Shown piece after piece: positions 8,199-17,711 of a DNA stretch of 64,000 bases (positions are counted from its first letter, which is position 1; each line of letters begins with the position of its first letter). A model generated the notes under the pieces. It was given only the letters and a program-made list of their open reading frames with translations, was not told the origin of the DNA and searched no databases. This DNA comes from CAIKMD01 sp963803265. Its GTDB lineage: Bacteria > Pseudomonadota > Alphaproteobacteria > ATCC43930 > CGMCC-115725. The DNA lies in contig CAWDLZ010000002.1 of assembly GCA_963803265.1 (NCBI GenBank), forward strand, positions 186,001-250,000. The letters run 5' to 3'. The translations under genes and the position numbers were made by a program.

Positions 8199-9435
8199 AT
8201 GGCGATTTCCAATGGGCTGCAGTTTGCAGATCTCGAACCCGTCGGTCCGGGGACACCCGCGGGCCGGTATCTCCGGTTGTTCTGGCAGCCGGTCTATCGC
8301 GCGAAGGATTTGCCATGCGGTGCGGCCAAGCCGATCGAGATCTTGGGTGAAAAATTCACGCTCTATCGCGGGCAAGATGGCACGCCGCATGTGGTCGGCT
8401 TTCGCTGTGCCCATCGCGGCGCGCAGCTATCGCTCGGTTGGGTCGAGGGCGGTACCATCCGCTGTCGCTATCACGGCTGGCGGTTCGACTGCTCGGGCCA
8501 GTGTGTAGAGCAGCCGAACGAGGACAAGCCCTTCGCGCAACGTGTCAAGCTTCCCTCCTATCCGACGCGGGAATATCTCGGGCTGGTGTTTGCGTATCTC
8601 GGCGAGGGCGAGCCGCCGAAATTCCGCGAATATCCGGATTTCAAGATTCCCGGCGTGATCGTCACGGATCCGCCTGAGGTCATTCCCTGCAGCTTCTGGA
8701 ATCGGCTCGACAACGACCTCAGCCACATCGCCTGGGTCCATCGTGCGACCGCGCTTCGCAAAGGACGGAACGATTACATCCGTCCGCGAGGCGAATTGAT
8801 CGAGGAAACGCCGTATGGTTGGATGAGTACGCGTTCAGTCAAGGGCGAAGCCGCCGAATTCCAGGCCCTGTCGCGAACCAATCATTGGTTTATGCCCAAT
8901 ATCAGCCAGTTCTGGCATCGCAATCGGGCGCCGGAATTCGAGCGACCGCGATCTATGGGACACCAAGATCACCTGGACGGTGCCGATCAACGATCAGAGC
9001 TTCGTCGCCTTCGACGTCACCAGCACGCCGCTCTCGGGCGAGGAAGCGCGCGCCTTCGCGGTCAATCGCGCATCGTCCCAGGAATCCGAGGCTGACACCC
9101 GTTGGGATTTGGCTGAAAAGGTCCTCGCCGGCGAATTGACGCTGGAGGAACTGCCGGACAATTTGAGCGCCTATACCAGCTTCGCGATCGAGGATTACGT
9201 CACGCAAGTCGGGCAAGGATCGGTCGCCACGCGCAACAAGGAGCATCTCGGCCGGACGGATGCGAAGCCGATCATCAATCGACGGCTCTGGCTGCACGAG
9301 GTCAAGGCGATGCTCGACGGCGAGCCGTTGACGGATTGGCAGCTCCCGGCCGAGCCCCTCATCTCGAATCCGAATTACGGTCCGCCGCTCGGCAGCATCG
9401 ACCCTCGAGCGGGTCGAGCCGAAAGTGCTGGATAG
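8199..9435 (+). CDS. Rieske non-heme iron oxygenase 1 (one-base frameshift)
   Basis: A phthalate-dioxygenase-type oxygenase component. The Rieske [2Fe-2S] ligands are C70-x-H72 and C89-x2-H92, and the mononuclear iron triad segment NRLDNDLSHIAWVHR supplies D173, H176 and H181. These proteins hydroxylate or demethylate aromatic or other organic acids using electrons from a reductase, which is not encoded nearby. An extra C in CGACCGCGAT (about 8946) breaks the frame; removing it gives EFERRDLWDTKITWTVPIN and continues to TAG at 9435. The protein is very similar along its whole length to the one at 14143-15325. It lies in the operon of four binding proteins, with ribosome-binding bases overlapping the stop of binding protein 1. 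Confidence 0.9.
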
Positions 9436-10342
9436 CCAGCCGTGAGGAAAGCGCAATCGGCGGGGTTCGCGATATGCTTGCTGGCAGCGGGCGCTGCGGC
9501 GGCGCAGCCCGCCGCGGCCGACGCCCCCGCGGCTGCGCTCGACATCCCTTACAACGCCATCGCCTACGATGTGTGGCCGCTATGGGCGGCGATCGACGAG
9601 GGGCTGTTCTTGAAATACGGCATCGATGCCCGCGCCGGCGGCGCTATGGAAAGCCCAACGATCGTCGCCTCGATGCTCTCGGGCGAGACGAAGTTTGCGA
9701 TCGTCGGCGAGGACGCTGTCATCAGCGCCGATCTCAACGGCGCCGATATCGTGATCTTGACCTCGGATACGGAGAAGCTGCTTCTCGCGATCTACGCGGC
9801 TCCGGCGCTTCGCACGGTCGAGGATCTCAAGGGCAAGAAGATCGGCATCAGCCAATTTGGCACGACAACCGATTTCCTTGCGCGCTACGTGTTGCAGCAC
9901 GCGGCGCTCCAGCCCGAGCGCGACGTTGCTCTGGTTCCGGTCGGCTCGCTGGCCAACCGGCTTTCCGCCCTCGCCAGCGGCGCGACCGACGCGACAATCA
10001 TCGGCCCGCCCATAACCCTCAAGGCGGCGAAACTTGGCTTCCATTCCATCGCGAACATGTACGATTACGACCTGCTCTTCTACACCAGCTCGCTGGTCGC
10101 CAAGCGGTCCTGGGTCAACGCCCATCGCGACGAAGCGCTGAACGTCGTCCGCGGCTATGTCGCGGGCGGCGCATCGATCTTCCGCGACCAGAGAGCAGCG
10201 CTTGCCGTTCTGAGCAAATATACCAAGACGACCGATCCGGATGTGCTCGAAGACACCTATCGGGACTACATGAAAGTCCTGCTGAAGATGCCGGTTCCCA
10301 AGATTGCCGCACTGCGAACGGGACTGGAGGCAAGCAAGCTAG

Positions 10343-11969
10343 CCCGCCTTATTCACGACGGGAGCGATTGTAGGCTGGCGGATGTAGCGTAAGCCGCTGA
10401 TTGCGAGCATGATTCTGTTGTCAGGACAGAGTCGAAGCCGCGATCACGGAGCGCCACATCCGCCATGAACAAAGATAACCTCCTGCCGTTTTCCCTGCCA
10501 GCGATTTGCCGCAAGAAAGTGAGCGTAGCTTTCGACGGCGGGATGCTGTCGTCGGATGCGGGCGTGCTGCTGCTGCGCGGGGTCGAGCGGCATCTGGGCG
10601 TTGCAGCGCGCCTCGCGACCTGCCTGAAGGATCGCCGTGATTCCGATCGCATCGATCACACGGTCGAGGAGATGCTGCGGCTTCGGATGTTTGCGATCGC
10701 GGCGGGGTACGAGGACGCCAACGACTGCAACAAACTGCGGGACGACCCGGTATTCAAGATGGCGGTGGGCCGAGCACCGGGAAGCGGCGAGGCGCTGTGC
10801 GCGCAACCGACCATGTCGCGGTTGGAGAATGCGCCGTCGCGGATCGAGATCGCGCGACTGATGCTGGCGCTGGTGGATCAGTTCTGTGCCAGTTACGCGC
10901 GGGCGCCGGCTTCGATTATTCTCGACATCGACGACACCTTCGACGCGGTGCATGGCCGGCAGCAGTTATCGCTGTTCAACGCGCATTACGACGAACGCTG
11001 CTTCCTGCCGATCCATATCTACGAGGGGACGAGCGGCAAGCCCGTTGCCGTCATCCTGCGCAGCGGCAAGACGCCGGGCGGGATCGAAGTGCGCACGATC
11101 CTGAAGCATGTCATTGCCCGCATTCGCCGGCACTGGCCGAAGGTCAACATCCTGGTGCGCGGTGACAGCCACTACGGTCAAGTCAAGGCGATGGATTGGT
11201 GCGAAGCCAATGGGATTGGCTACATCTTCGGCTTCGGCGGCAACCCGGTCCTCGCCGGCATGATCCGGTCGGTTGCCGACGCGGTGTGCGTCGAGCGCGC
11301 GGTGACCGGAACCGAGAAGCTGCGCCGCTGGAGGCCACGCTGCGTTACGGCGCCAAGAGTTGGCAAAGACAGCGCCGTGTCGTCGCCCGGATCGAGGCGA
11401 CGAAGCTCGGCCTCGATGTCCGTTACGTCGTCACCTCGCTCAAGGGCAGCGCCAAGCATCTCTATGAGACAGTCTACTGTGGCCGCGGCCAAGCGGAGAA
11501 CTTCATCAAGCTACACAAGGCCCAGCTCGCCTCGGATCGTACGTCGTGCCGTGACCCGCGGGCCAATCAGATGCGCCTCATCCTGCACACGGCGGCTTAT
11601 TGGCTGCTTCTCACTCTGCGCGCTGCCGCGCCCAAGCGTTCCTCTTGGAGAACGGCCGAGTTCACGACGCTGCGATTGCGGCTGATCAAGATCGCCGCCC
11701 GCGTCGTCGAGGGCGCCGCTCGAATTCGCCTCTGGCTGCCGACAGCTTGCCCGGACGCAGCGATCTTCCGGCTGCTCGCCGGCCGCTTCGCCGCTGCGGG
11801 ACCATGACCCACGGGGCGATGTGCCCCGCCGAACCCTTCCCGCAACCTCCAGCCCTCGACCCAATAAAATCCCGATCAGCGTCGTAACGAACGCGATGGA
11901 TCAGCCTTGTCACACTTCAAAAGAATCGTGGTGCGCCGAAAATCGCGCTACGCTCGTGAATACAAACGG
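10343..11969 (+). mobile_element. IS1380-family element, copy B
   Basis: A 1627-bp element nearly identical to 2186-3811, with the same ends and flanked by the direct repeat CTAG (10339-10342 and 11970-11973). Insertion lies inside the second binding protein gene, whose reading frame is exactly restored by removing the element and one CTAG. It differs from copy A by a handful of substitutions and by two compensating-position indels in the transposase gene. Confidence 0.95.
10465..11807 (+). pseudogene. IS1380-family transposase, copy B, frameshifted
   Basis: The first 290 or so codons read without interruption through SHYGQVKAMDWCEANGIGYI, the place where copy A is shifted. At about 11332 the sequence CTGGAGGCCACG has two more bases than CTGGAGCACG in copy A, and the frame is lost. 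Without them the protein would be the same 446 residues predicted from copy A. Neither copy therefore encodes a full transposase as sequenced. An intact copy elsewhere, or sequencing error in one or both, would explain their recent movement. Confidence 0.9.
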
Positions 11970-12064
11970 CTAGTCGCCGCCAAGACCGCCGATCCGGCCA
12001 GCTTCATCGATCCATCCTTCGTCGAAGAGCTCGACAAGGACGGTTTCATCGCGAGCCTCTATCA

Positions 12065-13105
12065 ATGAGAAGCGGCAAATCGGAGAGCCGGCGCATGGGG
12101 CGAAAACGAATTTTTATCGGACGATGGGCTGGGCTCGCCGCCGCGATGCTCGCGGCAACGGGCGCCTCGGCGCAAGCGCCAGCGAAATCCGATCGCCTCA
12201 AGCTGGATATCCCCTATAACGCCGTGGCCATCAATGTCGCGCCGCTGTGGCTTGCGATCGATGGCGGGATCTTCGGCCGCTACGGTATCGAAGCGACCAC
12301 GGAGCTGTCGTCGCGCAGTCCGGCGCTCGTCGCCTCGATCCTTTCCGGCGAGACGCCTTTCGCCATCGCCGGGCAGGACGCGGTGATCGCCGCCGACCTG
12401 AACGGCAGCGACATCGTGGTTCTCGTGACCGGAACCGAGAAACTCTTCTTTTCCATCGAAGCAGTGCCGAGCATCCGTACCGTCGCCGATCTCAAGGGCA
12501 AGAAGATCGGCGTCACGGCCTTCGGCACCACCACCGATTTCGTCGCCCGCTATGTGCTGCAGAAAGGCGGCCTGCGCCCCGAGCAGGATGCGACGATTCT
12601 GCCTATGGGCTCGGACGCGAATGTGCTGGCGGCGCTTCGAGTTGGCGGCATCGATGCCGGCGTGCAAGGCTCCGACGTTGTCCTGAAGCCGAAGGAGTTT
12701 GCCTCCTTCAACAACATTGCCTCGCTGCTCGACTACGACCTGCTATTCTACACCGGCTCTCTGGTCGGCAAGCGGTCGTGGATCGCGGCGCACCCGGCCG
12801 ACACGTTGAACGTCGTCCGCGGCTTCGTCGCCGGGATCGCTGCATTTTATCGGGACAAGGAGAGCGCGATGGCCGCGATCGGGAAATACACCCATACGAC
12901 CGACCCGGCTGCGCTCGAAGGCGCCTATCAATTGCTGGTCAGGATGTTGCTCAAGGTGCCGGTGCCGAGACCGGCGGGTGTGCGATCCGGCCTCGATGAA
13001 AGCAAGCTCGCCGCAGCCAAGACCGCCGACCCGGCACAATTCATCGATCCTTCTTTCGTCGACACGCTCGACAAGGATGGCTTCATCGCGGGCCTCTACA
13101 AATGA
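12065..13105 (+). CDS. NitT/TauT-type ABC substrate-binding protein 3
   Basis: An intact 346-residue periplasmic binding protein. The signal peptide core is AGLAAAMLAATGASA, possibly initiated at the internal ATG 12095 rather than 12065. Mature sequence starts LKLDIPYNAVAINVAPLWLAIDGG. The common blocks are present: LVASILSGETPFAIAGQDAV, KIGVTAFGTTTDFVARYVL, LVGKRSWIAAH and the C-terminal DPAQFIDPSFVDTLDKDGFIAGLYK. The lobe-2 segment reads VQGSDVVLKPKEF where its paralogues have a GPPIMIKA-like motif, so the pocket probably differs. The stop overlaps the start of binding protein 4 by four bases. Confidence 0.93.
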   Translation: MRSGKSESRRMGRKRIFIGRWAGLAAAMLAATGASAQAPAKSDRLKLDIPYNAVAINVAPLWLAIDGGIFGRYGIEATTELSSRSPALVASILSGETPFAIAGQDAVIAADLNGSDIVVLVTGTEKLFFSIEAVPSIRTVADLKGKKIGVTAFGTTTDFVARYVLQKGGLRPEQDATILPMGSDANVLAALRVGGIDAGVQGSDVVLKPKEFASFNNIASLLDYDLLFYTGSLVGKRSWIAAHPADTLNVVRGFVAGIAAFYRDKESAMAAIGKYTHTTDPAALEGAYQLLVRMLLKVPVPRPAGVRSGLDESKLAAAKTADPAQFIDPSFVDTLDKDGFIAGLYK

Positions 13106-14130
13106 CGAGCGCCAGGACGACGGCATCAAGATGTCGATCTCTACTGCACCAGATTTTGCTTGCTGCGCTTTTGTATCCGGGACTGATGCCAGTCGCGAGG
13201 TGCGCTCATGCGGCCGAAAGCGACATCCAGCTTGAAATCCCGTTCCAGGCCGTCGGCATCGGCGTGACGCCGCTCTGGGTCGCGATCGACCAGGGACTCT
13301 TCAAGAAATACGGCATCGCCGCGAGTACTCAATTCGTGTCGCAGAGCCCAACTCTCGTTGCCGCTGTGCTTTCGGGCGACACGCCGTTCGCCAATGCCGG
13401 TGAGGACGCGGTCATCAGCGCCGATCTCAACGGCGGCGACATCGTAATCCTGGTCTCTGGACCCGAAAAGCTGTTCTTCGAGATCAATGCCGCGCCGGCG
13501 ATCCACACCATCGCCGATCTCAAGGGCAAGAAGATCGGCATCAGCCAATTCGGCGCGACGACGGATTTCATCGCGCGCTACGTCTTGAGCAAAGCCGGGC
13601 TCGATCCGAAGACGGATGCGACGATCCTGCCGGCCGGGCCGCAGGCGGCGAATCTGGCTGCGCTTGAGGGCGGGATGATCGACGCGACCGTACTCGCAGC
13701 GCCGACCATGATCAAGGCCGAGCAGCTCGGCTTTCCGGCGGTCGCGAACATGCTCGACTACGATTTGATTTTCTATACCAGCGCGCTCATCGCCAGGAAA
13801 TCCTGGATCAGCGATCACCGCGAGGAGACGCTCGCAGTCGTCAAGGGCTATCTCGCGGGCAGCGCGGCGGTTCACACGAACCCGGCAGCGGCCAAGGCGG
13901 CCATCGCCAAATACTCGGACACTAAGGATCCCGCCATTCTCGATCGGTCTTACGAGCTTCTCGCCCGGGCGTTGCCGAGAGTCCCCGTGCCCCAGCCGCG
14001 CGCCATCCTCACCGGGCTCGGCCAGCGCAAGGAGCCCACGGCCAAAAATGCCGATCCGGCGCGCTTCATCGATCCGTCTTTCGTGAACGAACTGCAATCG
14101 AGCGGTTTCATCGACCAGCTCTACAAATAG
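13102..14130 (+). CDS. NitT/TauT-type ABC substrate-binding protein 4
   Basis: An intact 342-residue paralogue of binding proteins 1-3 with an N-terminal export signal (hydrophobic stretch LLHQILLAALLYPGL, cleavage probably after CAHAA). Mature start LEIPFQAVGIGVTPLWVAIDQG. It is closest to binding protein 1 in the centre (NGGDIVILVSGPEKLFF and KIGISQFGATTDFIARYVL). The C-terminus DPARFIDPSFVNELQSSGFIDQLYK is the reference used here to recognise frameshifts in the others. Its start codon overlaps the upstream stop (ATGA) and it is followed 12 bp later by the second Rieske gene, preceded by AGAGGAAG. Confidence 0.93.
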   Translation: MTSARTTASRCRSLLHQILLAALLYPGLMPVARCAHAAESDIQLEIPFQAVGIGVTPLWVAIDQGLFKKYGIAASTQFVSQSPTLVAAVLSGDTPFANAGEDAVISADLNGGDIVILVSGPEKLFFEINAAPAIHTIADLKGKKIGISQFGATTDFIARYVLSKAGLDPKTDATILPAGPQAANLAALEGGMIDATVLAAPTMIKAEQLGFPAVANMLDYDLIFYTSALIARKSWISDHREETLAVVKGYLAGSAAVHTNPAAAKAAIAKYSDTKDPAILDRSYELLARALPRVPVPQPRAILTGLGQRKEPTAKNADPARFIDPSFVNELQSSGFIDQLYK

Positions 14131-14142
14131 AGGAAGCACCAA

Positions 14143-15325
14143 ATGGCCAATGCCGAAACGCTGCAAATCGCCGATCTCGAGCCGGTCGGCCCCGGCACGC
14201 CCTCGGGCCGCTATCTTCGACGCTTCTGGCAGCCGGTTTACCGCTCCAGCGATCTGCCGAAGGGGCGGGCGAAGCCGATCGAGATCCTCGGCGAAAAATT
14301 CACGCTTTATCGCGGCGAGACCGGCACTGCGCATGTCGTCGGCTTCCGGTGCGCCCATCGCGGCGCGCAGCTCTCGCTCGGATGGGTCGAGGGCGACGAT
14401 CTTCGCTGCCGGTATCACGGTTGGAAGTTTGATTGCGCGGGCCAGTGCATCGAGCAGCCGAACGAGGGCAAGCCGTTCACGCAGCGGGTCAAGATGCCCG
14501 GCTATCCGACGCGCGAATATGCCGGGCTGATCTTCGCCTATCTCGGCGAAGGCGAGCCGCCGGCCTTTGCGCACTATCCAGATATCGACCAGCCGGGAAT
14601 CCTGGTCGCCGACCCGATCGAGCTGGTGCCGTGCAATTTCTGGAACCGACTCGACAACGACATCTGCCATATTCCGTGGGTGCATCGCGCAACCGCGCTG
14701 CGCAAGGGCCGCAATGACTTCGCCGTGGCCCGGCGCGAGAAGATCGAGGAGACGGTCTATGGTTGGAAGAGCCACGCGCTACGCCACCGGCGATGTCGAA
14801 GGCTATCGCGACATTTCCGGCTCCGCGCATTTCTTCATGCCGAACGTCTATCAATTCGGCGTTCGCACCCGCGCCAAGGGCTTCGAAGGGCGCAACCTCT
14901 GGGACACGAAGATCACCTGGACGGTCCCGGTCAATGACTGCGCCTTTGCGGCCTTCGACGTGACGCATACGCCGCTTAGCGCCGCCGACGCGAAGGTCTA
15001 TGCGGCGAGCCGGACCGAGCAGCAGGACACCGAATTCGATCAGCGCTGGGACATCGGCGACAAGATTCTCGCCGGCGACATCACGATCGAGGAAATTCCC
15101 GACGAGCTCAGCGCCTATGCCAGCTTCGCGATCGAAGACTATGCCACGCAAGTGAGCCAAGGACCGCTGGCGACGCGCGGTCGCGAGATCTTCGGCCAGA
15201 ATGACGCGAAGGTGGTGCTGCTTCGCCGGCTCTGGCTGCAAGAGGTGAGGGCGATCCTCGAGGACCGGGCGCCGACCGACTGGAAGATCCCGACCGAGCC
15301 GATTCAGGTCATTCCTACGGCCTAA
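14143..15325 (+). CDS. Rieske non-heme iron oxygenase 2 (one-base frameshift)
   Basis: A close paralogue of the oxygenase at 8199-9435: the first 180 residues align without gaps. Rieske ligands C70-x-H72 and C89-x2-H92; triad D173, H176 and H181 in NRLDNDICHIPWVHR. At about 14772 an extra C (AAGAGCCACGCG against AGTACGCG in the paralogue) shifts the frame; removing it gives TVYGWKSTRYATGDVEGY and continues to TAA at 15325 with the same SAYASFAIEDYATQV block near the end. Substrate unknown. The duplication of both the oxygenase and the binding proteins in one operon suggests parallel uptake and hydroxylation of related substrates (inference). Confidence 0.9.
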
Positions 15326-15340
15326 GTCGGACGGCCCGAA

Positions 15341-16300
15341 TCAGTCCCCGCGGTTGAACTGCGGCAGCAGCCGCAGGACGTTTTCGAATCCGGTCGCGCG
15401 CAGCCCTGCCGCGTCGAGCAGCCCGGTCTCGGTCAGCGCGGTCGCATGTTGGGTGACGCTGCGATAGGGAAAATCCGAGCCGAACAGCAGATGGTCGGGC
15501 GGCACGACCATGCGGGTGGCCATCAGCGCGACGCGGTTCGAGATGAAGGCGGTCTCGTAAAAGAAGCGATGCGCCTCGGCCAGGAATCCTTGCGGTAGGA
15601 GCTTGGCGAAGCGCTCCATGGCGGCGATGCGGGTGAACCGCTCGATCAGGAACGGCATCGTGCCGCCGCCATGCGACCAGATCAGCCGCATTCCCGGATA
15701 GCGCTGCGAAGAGCCGCTGAATACCATCTTCGCGATGGCGCGCGTGGTGTCGGTGCCGTATTCGATCGCCGGATCGCCCAGTTCCGGAATCAGCTCGTGG
15801 CAGCAATCGATCGTCGTCGGGTGAACGAAACAAACCGCGCCTCGCCGGTCGAGCTCCTCGAATAGCGGCGCGAAATAGGCATCGCCCAGCCATTTGTCGT
15901 GATAGGAGGTGTAAAGGCCGATGCCGTCGGCCTTCAGCACGTCCATCCCGTATTCGATCTCTGAGAGGCTGCCCTCGATATCGGGCAGCGGGAGCGAGAG
16001 AAATATGCCGAAGCGGCTGGGGTGATCCGACCGAATGGTGGCCGCGAAGTCATTGGCGCCTCGGACGGCGGCGCGGCGGCGCTCCGGCTCGTCGATGCGC
16101 CCGTTGAGGTGGGTCGTCGTCGCAACGGCGGCTGCGACGCCGCAGCGGTCCATATCCTCAAGCGCCTTGGAGAGTTCCCATTTCTGCAGCGGAATCCCCA
16201 GCTTGTCGCCGCATTCGCGGCGATAGCTTGGCGGCGAAATATGATGGTGGACGTCGATCCAGCCGGCGGCAATGCGGCTGCGAGGTGCGGGATTGGTCAT
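15341..16300 (-). CDS. Amidohydrolase-family metal-dependent hydrolase or decarboxylase (ACMSD-like)
   Basis: A 319-residue TIM-barrel protein of the amidohydrolase_2 / ACMSD group (5-carboxyvanillate, gamma-resorcylate or aminocarboxymuconate-semialdehyde decarboxylases). Metal-binding candidates are H18 and H20 in DVHHH, H160 in CFVHPTT, H210 in WSHGGG and D276 in LFGSDFPY. All are present. It is convergent with the second Rieske gene, with only 15 bp between the stops. Members of this group often act on carboxylated aromatic or ring-cleavage products, which fits a location beside Rieske oxygenases. The true substrate cannot be read from sequence. Confidence 0.87.
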   Translation of the reverse strand: MTNPAPRSRIAAGWIDVHHHISPPSYRRECGDKLGIPLQKWELSKALEDMDRCGVAAAVATTTHLNGRIDEPERRRAAVRGANDFAATIRSDHPSRFGIFLSLPLPDIEGSLSEIEYGMDVLKADGIGLYTSYHDKWLGDAYFAPLFEELDRRGAVCFVHPTTIDCCHELIPELGDPAIEYGTDTTRAIAKMVFSGSSQRYPGMRLIWSHGGGTMPFLIERFTRIAAMERFAKLLPQGFLAEAHRFFYETAFISNRVALMATRMVVPPDHLLFGSDFPYRSVTQHATALTETGLLDAAGLRATGFENVLRLLPQFNRGD

Positions 16301-16614
16301 GCGTCGTAGCTCTCAACGGGTGGCAACGGAGGCGAGCGCTGTGAAATCGCTGCGAAGCGTGACCCTATCCCAGATTCACCGGATCTCATTGATAATTCGC
16401 CTGGATACGTCTTATCAGGGGGGTCGCGCTTCGCGCGGAACGTAACTCCTCTCATTCGAAGCTTTCTGTAAAAAATCATTACGTTGGCCGCTCCTTAGAT
16501 GGGGTCACGGCTGGGCGCGTATTCACAGCGAAGGCTTGCGGTTGAGGAGCCCGAGCGATTAACCGCACATTTTGTCACTCCGCTGTTTGGATTTCAGCGG
16601 CGTTGGGCCTGTCC
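16301..16614. other. Intergenic stretch with a doubtful 60-codon open frame
   Basis: About 310 bp without a recognised gene. On the minus strand an open frame of 60 codons (16479-16297) begins about ten bases after an AAGGAG and its stop overlaps the amidohydrolase start as ATGA. That arrangement would suit a coupled leader gene, but the predicted protein resembles nothing I know and is rich in R, S and P, so it is not called. The right part borders the DUF4020 remnant. Confidence 0.4.
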
Positions 16615-17711
16615 TCATTTGCTGCTCAAACGGCGCCTCAACTCGGTCAGCCGCTCATCGTTGACCAGGGTGTTATCGGAGATACCGATTTGCTCAAGGG
16701 CATCGGCGGTGCCATGTGGCCAAGCGGTCGCGTCTTCGGGCAGCACAGCCCAAAGCAATGCGAGGGCATGCTTGGGATATTTCCTGAGGAGGTTTTCATC
16801 GGATTTCAAGACATTCGGAAGCACCAAATGTGATCCAGCTATCGATGTCACGAGCGGGATGATCGCGTCCACCACATCCGGAAATCTGGCTTCGTTCGAA
16901 AAAGCAACTGTACAGAGGCCCGCGCTCATACTCGGGCTCTTCGCGGATTTCTCTTTCGGCCAAACATCCCTCAAAAATGTGAGCTGTTCATCCGTCTCCG
17001 GCCAGTGCTCAACCTGCCATAACACGCGTTGGCGAATGCTGTCGTCGGAATGTACAAGAACGTCATGCAGTTCGTTGTCCGATGTCCAACGGCTAGCATC
17101 ATCTTGGTTCCGGTAGTGCCAACCGCCGAGGAGAATGCTCGCAGGTCCTTCACTGTGCTTCGCTTGACCCGCTGGCAGTCGCTTCGCCAGCTTTAGTAGG
17201 GTCGGCTTGAGGCGATCGTAGAGTGTTTGACAAGAGACTTTAGGTTGCCAAAAAAAGCCCGCTAAGACGGCGGCCCGATCAGAAGCCTCGTGATCCAAGA
17301 CCGAAAGGAGGTTCCTTTCAGTCCAATGCGGATCGATCTCATAGAACCAACTAAGATTTGCACTGAACAAGACCAATGCATAACGACGGTCGTCTTCTCC
17401 GAGCGACAGAAGCTCTTCCGCACGAGCGGCCCAGGCCTCCGGCAGCGTCGAGCCAGCAGTTAAGTTCTTGAGGCTCGGGTTTCGCACCAGAAGCTCGGCC
17501 AACTTTCCTGCAGGAGAATTAATAGCCTCAGTTGCCCAATCCGGCTCTTCGTTCTGCCGAACGACGCGCGATTTGCTTGCATCACTACCCGACTGAAGCA
17601 CAGAAACCAGCTTTGTCCATAGGCGTGCAAAACTATCGGGGAATCTTTGAAGGAGAGTATCGTTGCAAGCTTCCGTCCAATCGATCACGGCGTGAATGAA
17701 CTCCCGAATGG
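16615..17711 (-). pseudogene. C-terminal remnant of a SIR2-like / DUF4020 defence-type protein
   Basis: About 360 residues on the minus strand match the C-terminal DUF4020 region of large SIR2-like proteins. Recognisable blocks are EPDWATEAINSPAGKLAE, RRYALVLFSANLSWFYEIDP, WTERNLLSVLDHEASDRAAVLAGFFW, DDSIRQRVLWQVEHWPE and FLRDVWPKEKSAKSPSMSA. The end (LTELRRRLSS) appears natural. The N-terminal SIR2-like NAD-hydrolase part is absent: at about 17,711 the sequence passes directly into the 3' end of the membrane protein gene, so both are damaged at the junction. Base composition is visibly less GC-rich than the neighbours, consistent with transfer. Non-functional as an effector without its N-terminus. 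Confidence 0.7.

Larger units (their letters stand above)
9442..12068 (+). pseudogene. NitT/TauT-type substrate-binding protein 2, interrupted by IS1380
   Basis: The gene starts GTG with a signal peptide and the mature N-terminus LDIPYNAIAYDVWPLWAAIDEG. It runs to GLEASKL at 10342, where the IS1380 copy (10343-11969) plus one CTAG is inserted. After the element the frame resumes with VAAKTADPASFIDPSFVEEL and ends YQ at TGA 12066-12068. Excising the IS and one CTAG gives exactly 996 bp, 331 codons plus stop, with no shift, and restores an ATGA overlap with binding protein 3. The interruption removes only about the last 30 residues, so a truncated protein with an altered tail could still be made. 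Insertion is evidently recent because both halves remain well conserved. Confidence 0.92.

Noticed and set aside
13141..14775. 544-codon minus-strand open frame
   Set aside because: Antisense to binding protein 4 and Rieske 2, which are conserved paralogues of neighbours. No start signal and no recognisable domain.
16297..16479. 60-codon minus-strand frame coupled by ATGA to the amidohydrolase
   Set aside because: Has an AAGGAG upstream, but the protein resembles nothing and is compositionally random. Kept as a note in the intergenic entry.
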